A model generated the notes under the pieces. It was not told where the DNA came from and ran no database searches. It worked only from the letters and a program-made list of their open reading frames with translations. From an uncultured Muribaculaceae bacterium (GTDB lineage Bacteria > Bacteroidota > Bacteroidia > Bacteroidales > Muribaculaceae), in assembly GCA_934667475.1 (NCBI GenBank), contig CAKUMB010000006.1:1-64000 (forward strand): DNA of 64,000 nt, given 5' to 3'. The translations under genes and the position numbers were made by a program. Shown one piece after another: positions 7,707-15,762 of the stretch; the first letter of the stretch is position 1; every line of letters begins with the position of its first letter.

Positions 7707-9086
7707 ATGAACAACGACGACAGAAATGATGCTTTTGTGGAGGCGGTGGGCGGCTTCTGCCGGCAACACGCGCTGCTGCCGCAGGACTGCCGCGCGATGG
7801 TGGCGCTTAGCGGCGGCGCCGACTCGGTGTGCCTGCTTCGGGTGCTGCTGCGCATGGGTGTGCCTGTGGTGGCTGCCCACTGCAATTTTCACCTGCGCGG
7901 CAACGAGTCGATGCGCGACGAGCGCTTTGTGCGCTCGCTGTGCGCCGCGCTTGGCGTGCGGCTTGCCTCGGTCGACTTTGATGTGCCGGCGCGCGTGAGT
8001 GCCACGGGCGAGAGTGTGGAGATGGCATGCCGCTCGCTGCGCTACGAGTGGTTTGAACGGCAGCGCGTGGCTCTGGGCTGCGATGTGATAGCGGTGGCCC
8101 ACCATGCCGACGACAATGTGGAGACGTTTTGGCTCAATGCCGTGCGCGGCACCGGCATTGCCGGCCTTACTGGCATTCATCCTGTCAACGGGCGCATTGT
8201 GCGCCCTCTGCTGGGGGTGCACCGTGCCGACATTGTGCGGTGGCTCGACGGCATTGGCCAGGACTATGTGACCGACAGCACCAATCTTGAAAATGATGTG
8301 AAGCGCAATCGCCTGCGCAATGTGGTGCTGCCCGCACTCTATGGGCAGCTGCCCGAGGCCCGCCACACCCTGCCTGCCACCATAGACCGCGTCAGCGACT
8401 GCTACGGCCTCTACTGCGAGGCGGTGGCGCTGATGCGTGGCATGGTGGCCCCGGGCTATTCCGAGGCCGAGGGGTTTGGCATCGATGCCGTGGGGCTGAT
8501 GGGTTTTGCCAATGCCGAGATGCTGCTTTTCGAAATGCTGAGGCCGATGGGGTTCAACCGCAGCCAGTGTGCCGACGCCATCGAGGCTATGCGCCACGGC
8601 AGCGGCGAGCAGCGCAGCTTTAATGCGCCGCAGCGCACTCTGGTGGTTAAGGGGGGTGCCGTTAGGGTGGAAATGTGCGCCCCCACCTGCGAGCCGCAGT
8701 CGTTTCCCGTTGCTCTTGCCCACGGCCTTCGCCTTGATGAACCGGTGAAACTCAGCGTTGAGGTGGTTGGCGACAAGCCGTTCACGCCTGCCATGTGCAA
8801 TGGGTCAACGGTGATTGCCCTCGATGCGGCGGTGCTGCGCTGCCGGCAGGTGACGCTGCGGCACTGGCGCAGGGCCGACCGCTTCCGTCCATTCGGCATG
8901 CGTGGCACAAAGTTGCTCAGCGACCTCTTCTCCGACCTTCATCTCGATGCCGATGCCAAGCGCAGGGTGTGGATTCTTGAGGCCGATGGGCAAATCTTGT
9001 GGGTGGTTGGCCTGCGTGCGTCGGCCCATTTCCCCGTTGACCGCCGTGAAGGCGGGCCGTTTGTGCTGCTGTCAGTGGCGGAATAG
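7707..9086 (+). CDS. tilS: tRNA(Ile)-lysidine synthase
   Basis: This enzyme converts C34 of tRNA-Ile(CAU) to lysidine so that it reads AUA; it is essential in most bacteria. At 459 aa it has the full architecture. The N-terminal PP-loop ATPase carries VALSGGADSVCLLRVL, with HCNFHLRGNES and AVAHHADDNVETFWLN following. A central TilS substrate-binding domain and a C-terminal domain (WRRADRFRPFGMRGTKLLSD) complete it. Its last 15 bases overlap the 3' end of the convergent DUF5106 gene. Confidence 0.95.
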   Translation: MNNDDRNDAFVEAVGGFCRQHALLPQDCRAMVALSGGADSVCLLRVLLRMGVPVVAAHCNFHLRGNESMRDERFVRSLCAALGVRLASVDFDVPARVSATGESVEMACRSLRYEWFERQRVALGCDVIAVAHHADDNVETFWLNAVRGTGIAGLTGIHPVNGRIVRPLLGVHRADIVRWLDGIGQDYVTDSTNLENDVKRNRLRNVVLPALYGQLPEARHTLPATIDRVSDCYGLYCEAVALMRGMVAPGYSEAEGFGIDAVGLMGFANAEMLLFEMLRPMGFNRSQCADAIEAMRHGSGEQRSFNAPQRTLVVKGGAVRVEMCAPTCEPQSFPVALAHGLRLDEPVKLSVEVVGDKPFTPAMCNGSTVIALDAAVLRCRQVTLRHWRRADRFRPFGMRGTKLLSDLFSDLHLDADAKRRVWILEADGQILWVVGLRASAHFPVDRREGGPFVLLSVAE

Positions 9087-9884
9087 CATTCGTGCCAGCT
9101 GGCTGGGGCGGTTGTCGCTGCTCAGCATTATGCGGCGCAGAGCGGTCTCCACGCGGTTGAGGCTGGCCTCGTTTTTCATCAGCACCGTCATGTTGCGGTC
9201 CACTATGTAGAATAGCGGCGTGCTCGGCAGCACGTAGGTCTCCTCGTCAAATATTTTCAGCGTGTGGTTCCAAGTGTCGGCCACAAAGGGCGGCATGGTG
9301 CTGCTTTGCCACAGCCGTTTGTCGTCGAGCGTGTACACGGCCACCACGTTAAGCATTTTTATGTCGGTGAGGTGGGCAATAAGTGCCGACTGCTCAAGCC
9401 GCTGCTTCACCCGCAGGCAGGCGTCACAGTCGGGGTTTGAGAAAAACACCAGCGTTATTGGGGCCGATGCCGCCTGGTGGGCGAGGGTGGTGGTCGACCC
9501 GTCCTTCATCATCAGGTCTATGTCGGTGGCCGTCGAGCCAATTTTGTTCTTGCTGGCGTCTTGCAGCAAAAAGCGAGGCCGAGTCTTGTCGCCTTCGTTC
9601 AGCACAGGTGCGTTCAGCTGGTGGCGCAGCAGCACCATCAGCAGTTGCTCGCTGTGCTGCGGCGATTCGGGGCTTGCGGTAAGGTCTTCAACCTCCTTGC
9701 AGTAAGCCATATACTGCTTTTTGCCCACGCTTTGTACCGAGTCGAGTTTGGCGGCGAGCGCGCTTTCGGCCTCGTCTTGCTGCATTTGCTCCAAGAGTTC
9801 GAGCTCGGTCTCGACGTTGCCCGCAGCCAGGGCCATTGCCGCCGCGAGCCATAAAGTTATGATTGCAATCAGTCTGTTTGTCAT
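9072..9884 (-). CDS. DUF5106/thioredoxin-fold exported protein
   Basis: A 270-aa protein with a cleavable signal peptide (LIAIITLWLAAAMALA, cut near residue 21). The N-terminal half resembles the Bacteroidales DUF5106 helical domain. The C-terminal half is a thioredoxin fold with FFSNPDCDACLRVKQRL, where CDAC is a CxxC redox motif, and a cis-Pro region near VLPSTPLFYIVD. It is probably a periplasmic thiol-disulphide protein; substrate unknown. It overlaps tilS tail to tail by 15 bp and has its own promoter. Confidence 0.8.
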   Translation of the reverse strand: MTNRLIAIITLWLAAAMALAAGNVETELELLEQMQQDEAESALAAKLDSVQSVGKKQYMAYCKEVEDLTASPESPQHSEQLLMVLLRHQLNAPVLNEGDKTRPRFLLQDASKNKIGSTATDIDLMMKDGSTTTLAHQAASAPITLVFFSNPDCDACLRVKQRLEQSALIAHLTDIKMLNVVAVYTLDDKRLWQSSTMPPFVADTWNHTLKIFDEETYVLPSTPLFYIVDRNMTVLMKNEASLNRVETALRRIMLSSDNRPSQLARMLFRH

Positions 9885-9905
9885 AATTCAAAAGATGTTT
9901 CACGG

Positions 9906-9935
9906 CAAAGATAGCGCCTTTGCGTGACAATCCAA
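9906..9935 (-). promoter_or_regulatory. Promoter of the DUF5106 gene
   Basis: On the minus strand TTG (9933-9935), 19 nt, TATCTTTG (9906-9913). Predicted start is about 15 nt before the ATG. Confidence 0.65.
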
Positions 9936-9982
9936 TAAAAATATCCGCTTCATCGGGCTGACATATAAATGGAATACATTAT

Positions 9983-10014
9983 TTTGCCAATCGGCAAAAA
10001 ATGAGCTATCTTTG
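9983..10014 (+). promoter_or_regulatory. Promoter of the candidate RNA upstream of ybaK
   Basis: TTTG (9983-9986), 20 nt, TATCTTTG (10007-10014). An inverted repeat TTTTGCC-aatc-GGCAAAA (9982-9999) covers the -33 element and could be an operator. Predicted start is near 10021. Confidence 0.7.
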
Positions 10015-10020
10015 CATCGG

Positions 10021-10158
10021 TCCGCGGGGCCAAGGCTTGGCCCCGTGGCCTTTGCGTTGGTCACCGACCACCCGGGTGTTTAAGCAGGGCTTGGTTCCTT
10101 AAAAAAGCAGAGCCTTAGCCCATCATCAGGAAGCCGCAAAAGCAGTTTCCTGATTTTT
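10021..10158 (+). ncRNA. Candidate structured RNA or attenuated leader
   Basis: This stretch of about 138 nt lies between a strong promoter and a rho-independent terminator, and has no ATG-initiated reading frame before the terminator. It begins with a 9-bp GC hairpin (CGGGGCCAA at 10025-10033 with its complement at 10037-10045). A GGGCT/AGCCC pairing follows at about 10087-10121. It ends in a 13-bp stem (10125-10137 with 10142-10154, one mismatch and one G-T) and a T-run. It could be a free small RNA or an attenuator controlling ybaK-aroC. It lacks the conserved core of SRP RNA. I could not match it to a known family from memory. Confidence 0.5.
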
Positions 10159-10197
10159 AATGTGGAATTAATGTCGCCCAATTAAATTTAAAGCATT

Positions 10198-10680
10198 ATG
10201 AAAAAATTAACTAAGACTAATGCGGCCCGACTGCTCGACAGGGCCAAAATCAAATATGAGCTTGTGCCCTACGAGGTCGACGAGAGCGACTTGGGTGCGC
10301 AGCATCTGGCCGACACTCTTGGCGAGGATGTGAACCGTGTGTTTAAGACTCTTGTGCTGCACGGCGACAAGACGGGGCACTTTGTGTGCGTGGTGCCGGG
10401 CAATGCCGAGGTCGACCTGAAAAAGGCCGCCAAGGTGAGCGGTAACAAAAAAGCTGACCTCATTCACATGAAGGACTTGCTTGCCACCACGGGCTACATT
10501 CGTGGCGGTTGCTCGCCCGTGGGCATGAAGAAGCCGTTTCCCACCTATTTCCACTCCACATGCAGCGACTTTGACTTCATTTATGTGAGTGCTGGCATGC
10601 GCGGGCTGCAACTCAAAATAAACCCCGCCGACCTTGTGCGCTTTGTTGGAGCCACTGTGTGCGACTTGATAGCCGAGTGA
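10198..10680 (+). CDS. ybaK: Cys-tRNA(Pro) deacylase (YbaK/EbsC family)
   Basis: This editing enzyme hydrolyses Cys mischarged on tRNA-Pro. The 160-aa length and single YbaK domain are typical. Recognisable parts are the N-terminal NAARLLDRAKIKYELVPYEV, the FKTLVLHGDK strand with its conserved Lys, and the RGGCSPVGMKKPFPTYF loop around the active site. It is the first gene of ybaK-aroC-radical SAM, and aroC begins one base after its stop. Whether it shares the promoter at 9983 depends on read-through of the terminator at 10125-10158. Confidence 0.93.
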   Translation: MKKLTKTNAARLLDRAKIKYELVPYEVDESDLGAQHLADTLGEDVNRVFKTLVLHGDKTGHFVCVVPGNAEVDLKKAAKVSGNKKADLIHMKDLLATTGYIRGGCSPVGMKKPFPTYFHSTCSDFDFIYVSAGMRGLQLKINPADLVRFVGATVCDLIAE

Positions 10681-10681
10681 T

Positions 10682-11767
10682 ATGAGCAACAGATTTGGCG
10701 AAATATACACGCTCACCTCGTTTGGCGAGTCGCACGGGCCGGCCATTGGCGGCGTGGTCGACGGCATGCCCTCGGGTGTGCCCATAAGCACTGAAGCGTT
10801 GCAACTGATGCTCGACCGCCGCCGCCCCGGGCAGTCGGCGGTGTCCACTCCGCGCCGCGAGGCCGACAGGGTAGAGGTGCTCTCGGGCATATATCAGGGC
10901 ATGACGCTCGGCACCCCCATTGGATTCATAATCCGCAACACCAATCAGCACAGTGCCGACTACAGCGAAATCGAGCGGTGCTACCGTCCTTCGCACGCCG
11001 ACTACACCTATTCGGCTAAATATGGCATGCGCGATCCGCGTGGCGGTGGTCGTGCTTCGGCCCGCGAAACGGCGGCCCGTGTGGTGGCTGGCGCGTTGGC
11101 CATGCAGGTGCTCGGGCGGCTTGGCATAACGGTCAGGGCCTACACGGAGCAAATTGGCAGTGTGGCTTTGGATGCCGACTATAAGAGTCTCGACCTGTCG
11201 CTCGACTCAATCGATGCCAACATAGTGCGCTGCCCCGATGCTGCTGTGGCCCAGGCCATGGTGGCCGAGATTGGCCGCGCCCGTGCCAATGGCGACTCGC
11301 TGGGCGGAATTGTGCGCTGTGTGGTGAGCGGTGTCCCGGCCGGGCTGGGCGACCCAGTGTTTGGCAAGTTGCATGCGCGCCTTGCCTCGGCCATGATGAG
11401 CATCAATGCCGTAAAGGGCTTTGACTATGGCCTTGGTTTCGGCTTCGCCGGCCGGCGTGGCAGCGAGGTGAACGACCGCTTTGTGCCCGACGGCCATGGT
11501 GGCATACGCACCGCCACCAACTATTCGGGCGGCATTCAGGGCGGCATATCCAATGGCGAGGACATATGCATGCGCATAGCCTTCAAGCCGGTGCCCACGC
11601 TGATGCGCGACGTGGACACTGTCGACATCAGCGGCCAACCCATGGTGCTGCACGCCAGCGGCCGCCACGATCCGTGCGTGATTCCGCGCGCTGTGCCAGT
11701 GGTCGAAGCCATGGCTGCCATGGTGGTGCTCGACTCATATTTAATCAATAAAACCGCCCGCTTTTGA
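10682..11767 (+). CDS. aroC: Chorismate synthase
   Basis: Catalyses the last shikimate-pathway step, EPSP to chorismate, using reduced FMN. At 361 aa it is normal length. Family signatures are visible: SFGESHGPAIGGVVDGMPSG at the N-terminus, GRASARETAARVVAGALA, NGDSLGGIVRC and GRHDPCVIPRAVPVVEAM near the end. Translation is probably coupled to ybaK, and the next gene starts inside its stop codon. The rest of the pathway is not in the window. Confidence 0.97.
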   Translation: MSNRFGEIYTLTSFGESHGPAIGGVVDGMPSGVPISTEALQLMLDRRRPGQSAVSTPRREADRVEVLSGIYQGMTLGTPIGFIIRNTNQHSADYSEIERCYRPSHADYTYSAKYGMRDPRGGGRASARETAARVVAGALAMQVLGRLGITVRAYTEQIGSVALDADYKSLDLSLDSIDANIVRCPDAAVAQAMVAEIGRARANGDSLGGIVRCVVSGVPAGLGDPVFGKLHARLASAMMSINAVKGFDYGLGFGFAGRRGSEVNDRFVPDGHGGIRTATNYSGGIQGGISNGEDICMRIAFKPVPTLMRDVDTVDISGQPMVLHASGRHDPCVIPRAVPVVEAMAAMVVLDSYLINKTARF

Positions 11768-12702
11768 AACCCGAACTGCCTCAGGGCAAACGATATTTCG
11801 AATATTCCGACTTTATGCTGCGGCGCCTTGGCGGCAAGGTGCAGAAGATTGCCATCGATGCCGGCTTTTCCTGTCCCAACCGCGATGGGGCCAAGGCTGT
11901 GGGCGGATGTGTGTATTGCAACAATGCCACTTTCAATCCTCCATATTGCAGCCCCCGAAAGGGAGTGTCGCAGCAGCTGGCCGACGGCAAGCGCTTTTTT
12001 GCCCGAAAATACGGTGGCTCGCGCTATTTAGCCTACTTCCAGGCCTATAGTGGCACCTACGCCCCGGTAGAGCGGCTGCGCCGGCTCTATGCCGAGGCTT
12101 TGGAGTGCAGTGGGGTTGAGGGTATTGTGGTGGCCACGCGGCCCGACTGCGTAACGCCTGCTGTGGCCCAATTGCTGGCCGACTTTGCCCGCAGAGGAGT
12201 CTACGTGGCCGTGGAATTGGGCATCGAGTCGGCCCACGACAGCACTTTGCAGCTCATCAATCGCTGCCACACTTGGGCCGACACCCGCCGGGCAGCCCTG
12301 ATGCTGCACGATGCGGGCATCGACTGTGGCGGCCACCTGATATTCGGCCTTCCCGACGAAGACGTGGCCATGATGCTCTACACCACACGGTGTGTGGCCC
12401 AGCTGCCGCTGTCCACGCTCAAGTTTCACCAAATGCAGGTGGTGCGCGGCACGCGCCTTGCTGCCGACTTCGAACAGTGGCGTCAGCGCCTGCACCAGTT
12501 CACAGCCCAAAGCTACGCGCAACTGTGCGTTGAGGCCATAAGGCGCCTGCCGCCCACGGTGGCGCTCGAGCGCTTTGTGTCGCAGTCGCCGCCGTCGCTG
12601 CTCATAAGTCCGCATTGGGGAGTTAAACCTGCCGAGCTCAACGCTCAAATAGCATCGCTCCTCACCGCCCTCGATGCCAGGCAGGGCGACAAAATGGCCT
12701 GA
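11764..12702 (+). CDS. TIGR01212-family radical SAM protein
   Basis: A 312-aa radical S-adenosylmethionine protein of the YhcC/TIGR01212 type; the substrate is not established. The family N-terminus RYFEYSDFMLRRLGGKVQKI leads to the cluster cysteines in SCPNRDGAKAVGGCVYC. Further motifs are GIESAHDSTLQLINR and DCGGHLIFGLPDED. The start is a TTG whose last two bases overlap the aroC TGA (TTGA at 11764-11767). The first in-frame ATG (residue 18) would remove the conserved N-terminus, so the TTG start and translational coupling are favoured. Confidence 0.88.
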   Translation: MKPELPQGKRYFEYSDFMLRRLGGKVQKIAIDAGFSCPNRDGAKAVGGCVYCNNATFNPPYCSPRKGVSQQLADGKRFFARKYGGSRYLAYFQAYSGTYAPVERLRRLYAEALECSGVEGIVVATRPDCVTPAVAQLLADFARRGVYVAVELGIESAHDSTLQLINRCHTWADTRRAALMLHDAGIDCGGHLIFGLPDEDVAMMLYTTRCVAQLPLSTLKFHQMQVVRGTRLAADFEQWRQRLHQFTAQSYAQLCVEAIRRLPPTVALERFVSQSPPSLLISPHWGVKPAELNAQIASLLTALDARQGDKMA

Positions 12703-12747
12703 AAAACGGGGAAAATGCGCATTGGTTGCAGAATAAACGTAAAAAAA

Positions 12748-12778
12748 TTTGGAGAATGCCAAAAAATCACTACCTTTG
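12748..12778 (+). promoter_or_regulatory. tRNA-Ala promoter
   Basis: TTTG (12748-12751), 19 nt, TACCTTTG (12771-12778), a full match to the Bacteroidota promoter ending 9 nt before the mature tRNA 5' end. Confidence 0.85.
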
Positions 12779-12787
12779 CACCACAAT

Positions 12788-12860
12788 GGGGTATTAGCTC
12801 ATCTGGTAGAGCGCAACACTGGCAGTGTTGAGGTAAGGAGTTCGAGTCTCCTATGCTCCA
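12788..12860 (+). tRNA. tRNA-Ala(GGC)
   Basis: A 73-nt cloverleaf is clear. The acceptor arm is GGGGTAT with ATGCTCC and includes the G3-U70 wobble pair that identifies alanine tRNA. The D arm is GCTC...GAGC. The anticodon stem CAACA/TGTTG closes loop CTGGCAG, giving anticodon GGC. The T arm is AGGAG-TTCGAGT-CTCCT. The discriminator is A73, and the 3' CCA is not encoded. It has its own promoter and terminator. Confidence 0.95.
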
Positions 12861-12865
12861 CTTTC

Positions 12866-12908
12866 AAAATCCGCAAGTCATAAACAGGCTTCGCGGATTT
12901 TTTCTTTT
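12866..12908 (+). terminator. Terminator after tRNA-Ala
   Basis: AAATCCGC (12867-12874) pairs with GCGGATTT (12893-12900), followed by a T-rich run. Confidence 0.85.
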
Positions 12909-13001
12909 TGCGCGGGCTAACGTGGCATGTCGCATCTAAGAAATGCTGATGAAATCTGTGCAAATCTGCTGATTGACGTGCGTTCTAAAGAGGTGAGAAT
13001 T

Positions 13002-13298
13002 GTAGGGACGTGGCATGCCACGTCCGACTGGCGTAGCCCCATCCAGCCACCACCGTTAAAGTTTTGGTGGGCGGGCGGAACAATCCCGAGGGATTGGATG
13101 TGTGGGGGCAACGATGCTGCAGGCATTTCGCGCAGACTTTGCTATCGCTGCGTACCTGCCTACACACATATTATCTCGTAGGGATAATACCCAAAACATG
13201 GGTGAAATGCCATTGTACCCATAATTTCGTTAATTTTCAAACGAATATGCATGGCTTATTCGGATTGTGGCGGCGGACGTGGCGTGCCACGTCCCTAC
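13002..13298. repeat. Palindrome-bounded repeat element (REP/MITE-like)
   Basis: This 297-bp stretch starts GTAGGGACGTGGC and ends with the exact reverse complement GCCACGTCCCTAC. Each end is a 20-bp palindrome: perfect at 13006-13025, and with one central mismatch pair at 13275-13294. The interior codes for nothing convincing and contains short dyads around AATCCCGAGGGATT and TATCTCGTAGGGATA. The sequence AAATCTGTGC occurs outside each end (12952-12961 and 13355-13364). A decayed copy of the end sequence occurs at 47204-47221. The rest of the 12909-13497 gap shows no gene. Confidence 0.6.
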
Positions 13299-13497
13299 TG
13301 TTAGTGGCGTTAAGCGTGCCCGTTCCTCCTCCACAAAAAAATTCTACTGAGCCTAAATCTGTGCACTCTGTGGAAGTCCGAAAAACGAAATCTGCAGGGT
13401 GCAAAAAAACATGCCTTTTTTGTCGAAAAAAAAGCGAATCATCACCACGTGTCTTTATGTGGAAATGATTCGTTGAAACCATGAGTGGCAACGGAAA

Positions 13498-15426
13498 TCA
13501 AGAGTGGTGCTGCTCAAGCTGCAGCAGCCACTGCTTGGCCGCAAGGCCGCCGGCATAGCCCGTGAGCGAGCCGTCGCTGCCTGTCACGCGGTGGCATGGC
13601 ACCACTATCGACACCGGGTTTTGCCCTATGGCTGCGGCCACCGGACGCGATTTGGTGGGTTCGCCAATGGCTGTGGCCACATCCTTGTAGGTCACCGTTG
13701 CGCCAAAGCCAATGCCATCGAGCGCGTGCCACACCTTCATCTGAAACTCGGTGCCTGCCAAGTGCAGCGGCAGCTGGAAGGCTTGCCGTTGGCCCGCAAA
13801 ATATTCATTCAGCTGGGTCTGGCACTGTTTCAGCAGTGGAGTGGGGTAGGCCTCGGCCGCCAGACCCAGGCGTTTCTCCACCGCAGCCAGCGTGTGGCTG
13901 CAGTCGTAGGCAATGGCCGCAATGCCGCCGGTTACCGCGGCAATGGTAATGCTGCCCACGGGAGTGTCGGCCTTAATGCAGCACAGCCGTCCGTCGCTGA
14001 CGGGGTGCAGCCCCATTTCGGCTGCTTTGGCCAGCATCAGCTCGTAGGCTTGTGCGTAGTTGTTGCCAATCACCCCATCAAGTATTGCGTCCTTAATAGC
14101 GTCTTTAATCTTGCCCACAGGCATCGACGGGGCCAGCCCGAACGTGTCCATTATCTCTTGACCGTCGATGGGTGGCTGGAAATTGCGCACCCGGTCTTTT
14201 TCCTCAATGTCAACCAGTTTCTGCTTCACCAGTTCAAAGTTGTCGTGGAATCGGCGCACCTTTTCCTGGTTTTTCGACGTGATGTCGGCATTGCACAGCG
14301 TCATCAGGTCGTCGATGTCGTCGCCAGCGTCAAACAGCAGCCGCCTCACGGCCGAGTCGGTCACCGTGTCTTCCACCAGCGCAATGGGGCGCATGTGCAG
14401 TCCCACCAGTTTTTTCACATATTTCATGTGCTCGTTCAGCGGCAGACGCATGCGGCCGAATATTTTCGGCACCATCTTCTCTCCAATGAAGTTGTGGTTG
14501 CGGAATGTCCACCCCTGCACATCGTCCCACGCCTTGGTGGCCGGCTTGCCTATGTCGTGCATCACAGCCGCCCAGCGCAGCCATTCGTTGTGGCTCACTG
14601 CAGCCACATTGTCGAGCACCTGCATGGTGTGCAGAAAGTTGTCCTTGTGTCCGCGTCCGTGCGAGGTGTCAACACCGCGCAGCGCGGCCAGTTCGGGGAA
14701 TATAAGCTCCAGCAGTCCGCACTCGTTGAGCAGTTTGAATCCGCGCGAGGGCTTGTCGCTGCGCACTATTTTCATCAGTTCCACGGCTATGCGCTCTTTG
14801 GTGATTATTCTAATGCGCTTGCAGTTGCGCTTTATTGCCTCAAGGGTGTCGGGATAGATGTCAAAGCCCAGCTGTGTGGCAAACCTCACGGCGCGCATCA
14901 TGCGCAGCGGGTCGTCGCTGAATGTGATGTCGGGGTCGAGCGGGGTGCGGATTATGCGCCGCTGAAGGTCGCCCACGCCGTCAAACGGGTCGAGCAGCCG
15001 GCCAAACGATGCGCTGTTGAGCGAAATGGCCATGGCGTTGATGGTGAAGTCGCGGCGCTTTTGGTCGTCGTCGAGTGTGCCGTCTTCCACCACTGGGTTG
15101 CGGCTGTCGCTCTTGTAGCTCTCGCGCCGAGCACCCACAAACTCCAGTTCCAGCCCGTGGGCCTTCACCTGCGCTGTGCCGTAGGTCTTGAACACTGCCA
15201 GCGAGCAGTGTTTGCGGCCTATCTTGGCCGCCACGGCCTTTGCCACCTCGATGCCGCTGCCCACGGTCACGAAGTCGATGTCGGTCGACTTGCGGTGCAG
15301 CAGCAGGTCGCGCACGTAGCCGCCCACCACATAGCACTCCCGGCCAATTTCATCGGCAGTGCCGCCTATCAGGTGAAATACGGGCTTGTCCACGTGCTGC
15401 ATTATGTCAGAGTAATCTATTTCCAT
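13498..15426 (-). CDS. cca: Fused CCA tRNA nucleotidyltransferase-HD and O6-alkylguanine-DNA methyltransferase
   Basis: A single 642-aa frame joins two enzymes. Residues 1 to about 470 are a class II CCA-adding enzyme: CYVVGGYVRDLLLHRKSTDI with the DxD in DIDFV, then DDPLRMMRAVRFATQLGF, then an HD domain (FLHTMQVLDNV, AAVMHDIGKPATK). Residues about 485-642 are a complete Ogt/MGMT suicide methyltransferase with the active-site VVPCHRVTGSDGSLTGYAGG and N-terminal domain (CCIKADTPVGSITIAAV). I chose the ATG ending at 15426: it begins the nucleotidyltransferase domain and follows a good promoter. The two halves normally occur as separate proteins. No stop or frameshift is seen between them. Confidence 0.9.
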   Translation of the reverse strand: MEIDYSDIMQHVDKPVFHLIGGTADEIGRECYVVGGYVRDLLLHRKSTDIDFVTVGSGIEVAKAVAAKIGRKHCSLAVFKTYGTAQVKAHGLELEFVGARRESYKSDSRNPVVEDGTLDDDQKRRDFTINAMAISLNSASFGRLLDPFDGVGDLQRRIIRTPLDPDITFSDDPLRMMRAVRFATQLGFDIYPDTLEAIKRNCKRIRIITKERIAVELMKIVRSDKPSRGFKLLNECGLLELIFPELAALRGVDTSHGRGHKDNFLHTMQVLDNVAAVSHNEWLRWAAVMHDIGKPATKAWDDVQGWTFRNHNFIGEKMVPKIFGRMRLPLNEHMKYVKKLVGLHMRPIALVEDTVTDSAVRRLLFDAGDDIDDLMTLCNADITSKNQEKVRRFHDNFELVKQKLVDIEEKDRVRNFQPPIDGQEIMDTFGLAPSMPVGKIKDAIKDAILDGVIGNNYAQAYELMLAKAAEMGLHPVSDGRLCCIKADTPVGSITIAAVTGGIAAIAYDCSHTLAAVEKRLGLAAEAYPTPLLKQCQTQLNEYFAGQRQAFQLPLHLAGTEFQMKVWHALDGIGFGATVTYKDVATAIGEPTKSRPVAAAIGQNPVSIVVPCHRVTGSDGSLTGYAGGLAAKQWLLQLEQHHS

Positions 15427-15459
15427 CAGATGTGTGTAGGGTGTGTGTAAACAATGGTG

Positions 15460-15491
15460 CAAAGTTACTGCATTTGTCGCCAACTCGCAAA
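15460..15491 (-). promoter_or_regulatory. Promoter of the cca-ogt fusion
   Basis: Minus strand TTTG (15488-15491), 20 nt, TAACTTTG (15460-15467). Predicted start is about 27 nt before the chosen ATG, which supports that start. Confidence 0.65.
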
Positions 15492-15567
15492 AAAGCGCAA
15501 AAAAGCGCTTTGCGGCTTGTGCTGTTTTGGGTAGTTGAGTGCCCTTGTTGTGTTCTGATTGGTGCGA

Positions 15568-15623
15568 AAAATGTTCGATTGTGTCGCAAAACATTGCGTG
15601 TGATTAAACTGTTGTTACCTTTG
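15568..15623 (+). promoter_or_regulatory. Promoter and conserved upstream motif of barrel gene 1
   Basis: AAAATGTTCGATT (15568-15580) precedes TTG (15594-15596), 19 nt, TACCTTTG (15616-15623). The same 13-mer sits at the same distance before the second barrel gene. AAAATGTTCG occurs again at about 15630. Confidence 0.65.
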
Positions 15624-15762
15624 TGCGTCAAAATGTTCGCTTTACAGCCAGTGTGAGGTTTTATGCAGCGCGGCTGGCTAATAAGCAGCATTTTCAATAT
15701 TAATGCAATAACGATTGATAATTATATTGTAAACACTAACCAATAAAAAACAACAAAACGAG

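Noticed and set aside
10021..10158. SRP RNA or 6S RNA as identity of the candidate RNA
   Set aside because: The conserved SRP core around GGAAGGAAGCAGCC is absent, and the long closing stem with central bubble of 6S RNA is not formed.
13064..13468. 134-aa open frame within the repeat gap after tRNA-Ala
   Set aside because: It runs through the palindrome-bounded repeat and its composition is not protein-like. No promoter or conserved start was seen.
12909..13497. CRISPR array from the repeated CGTGGC/GCCACG motifs
   Set aside because: There are only two palindromes, nearly 300 bp apart, with no regular spacers and no cas genes.
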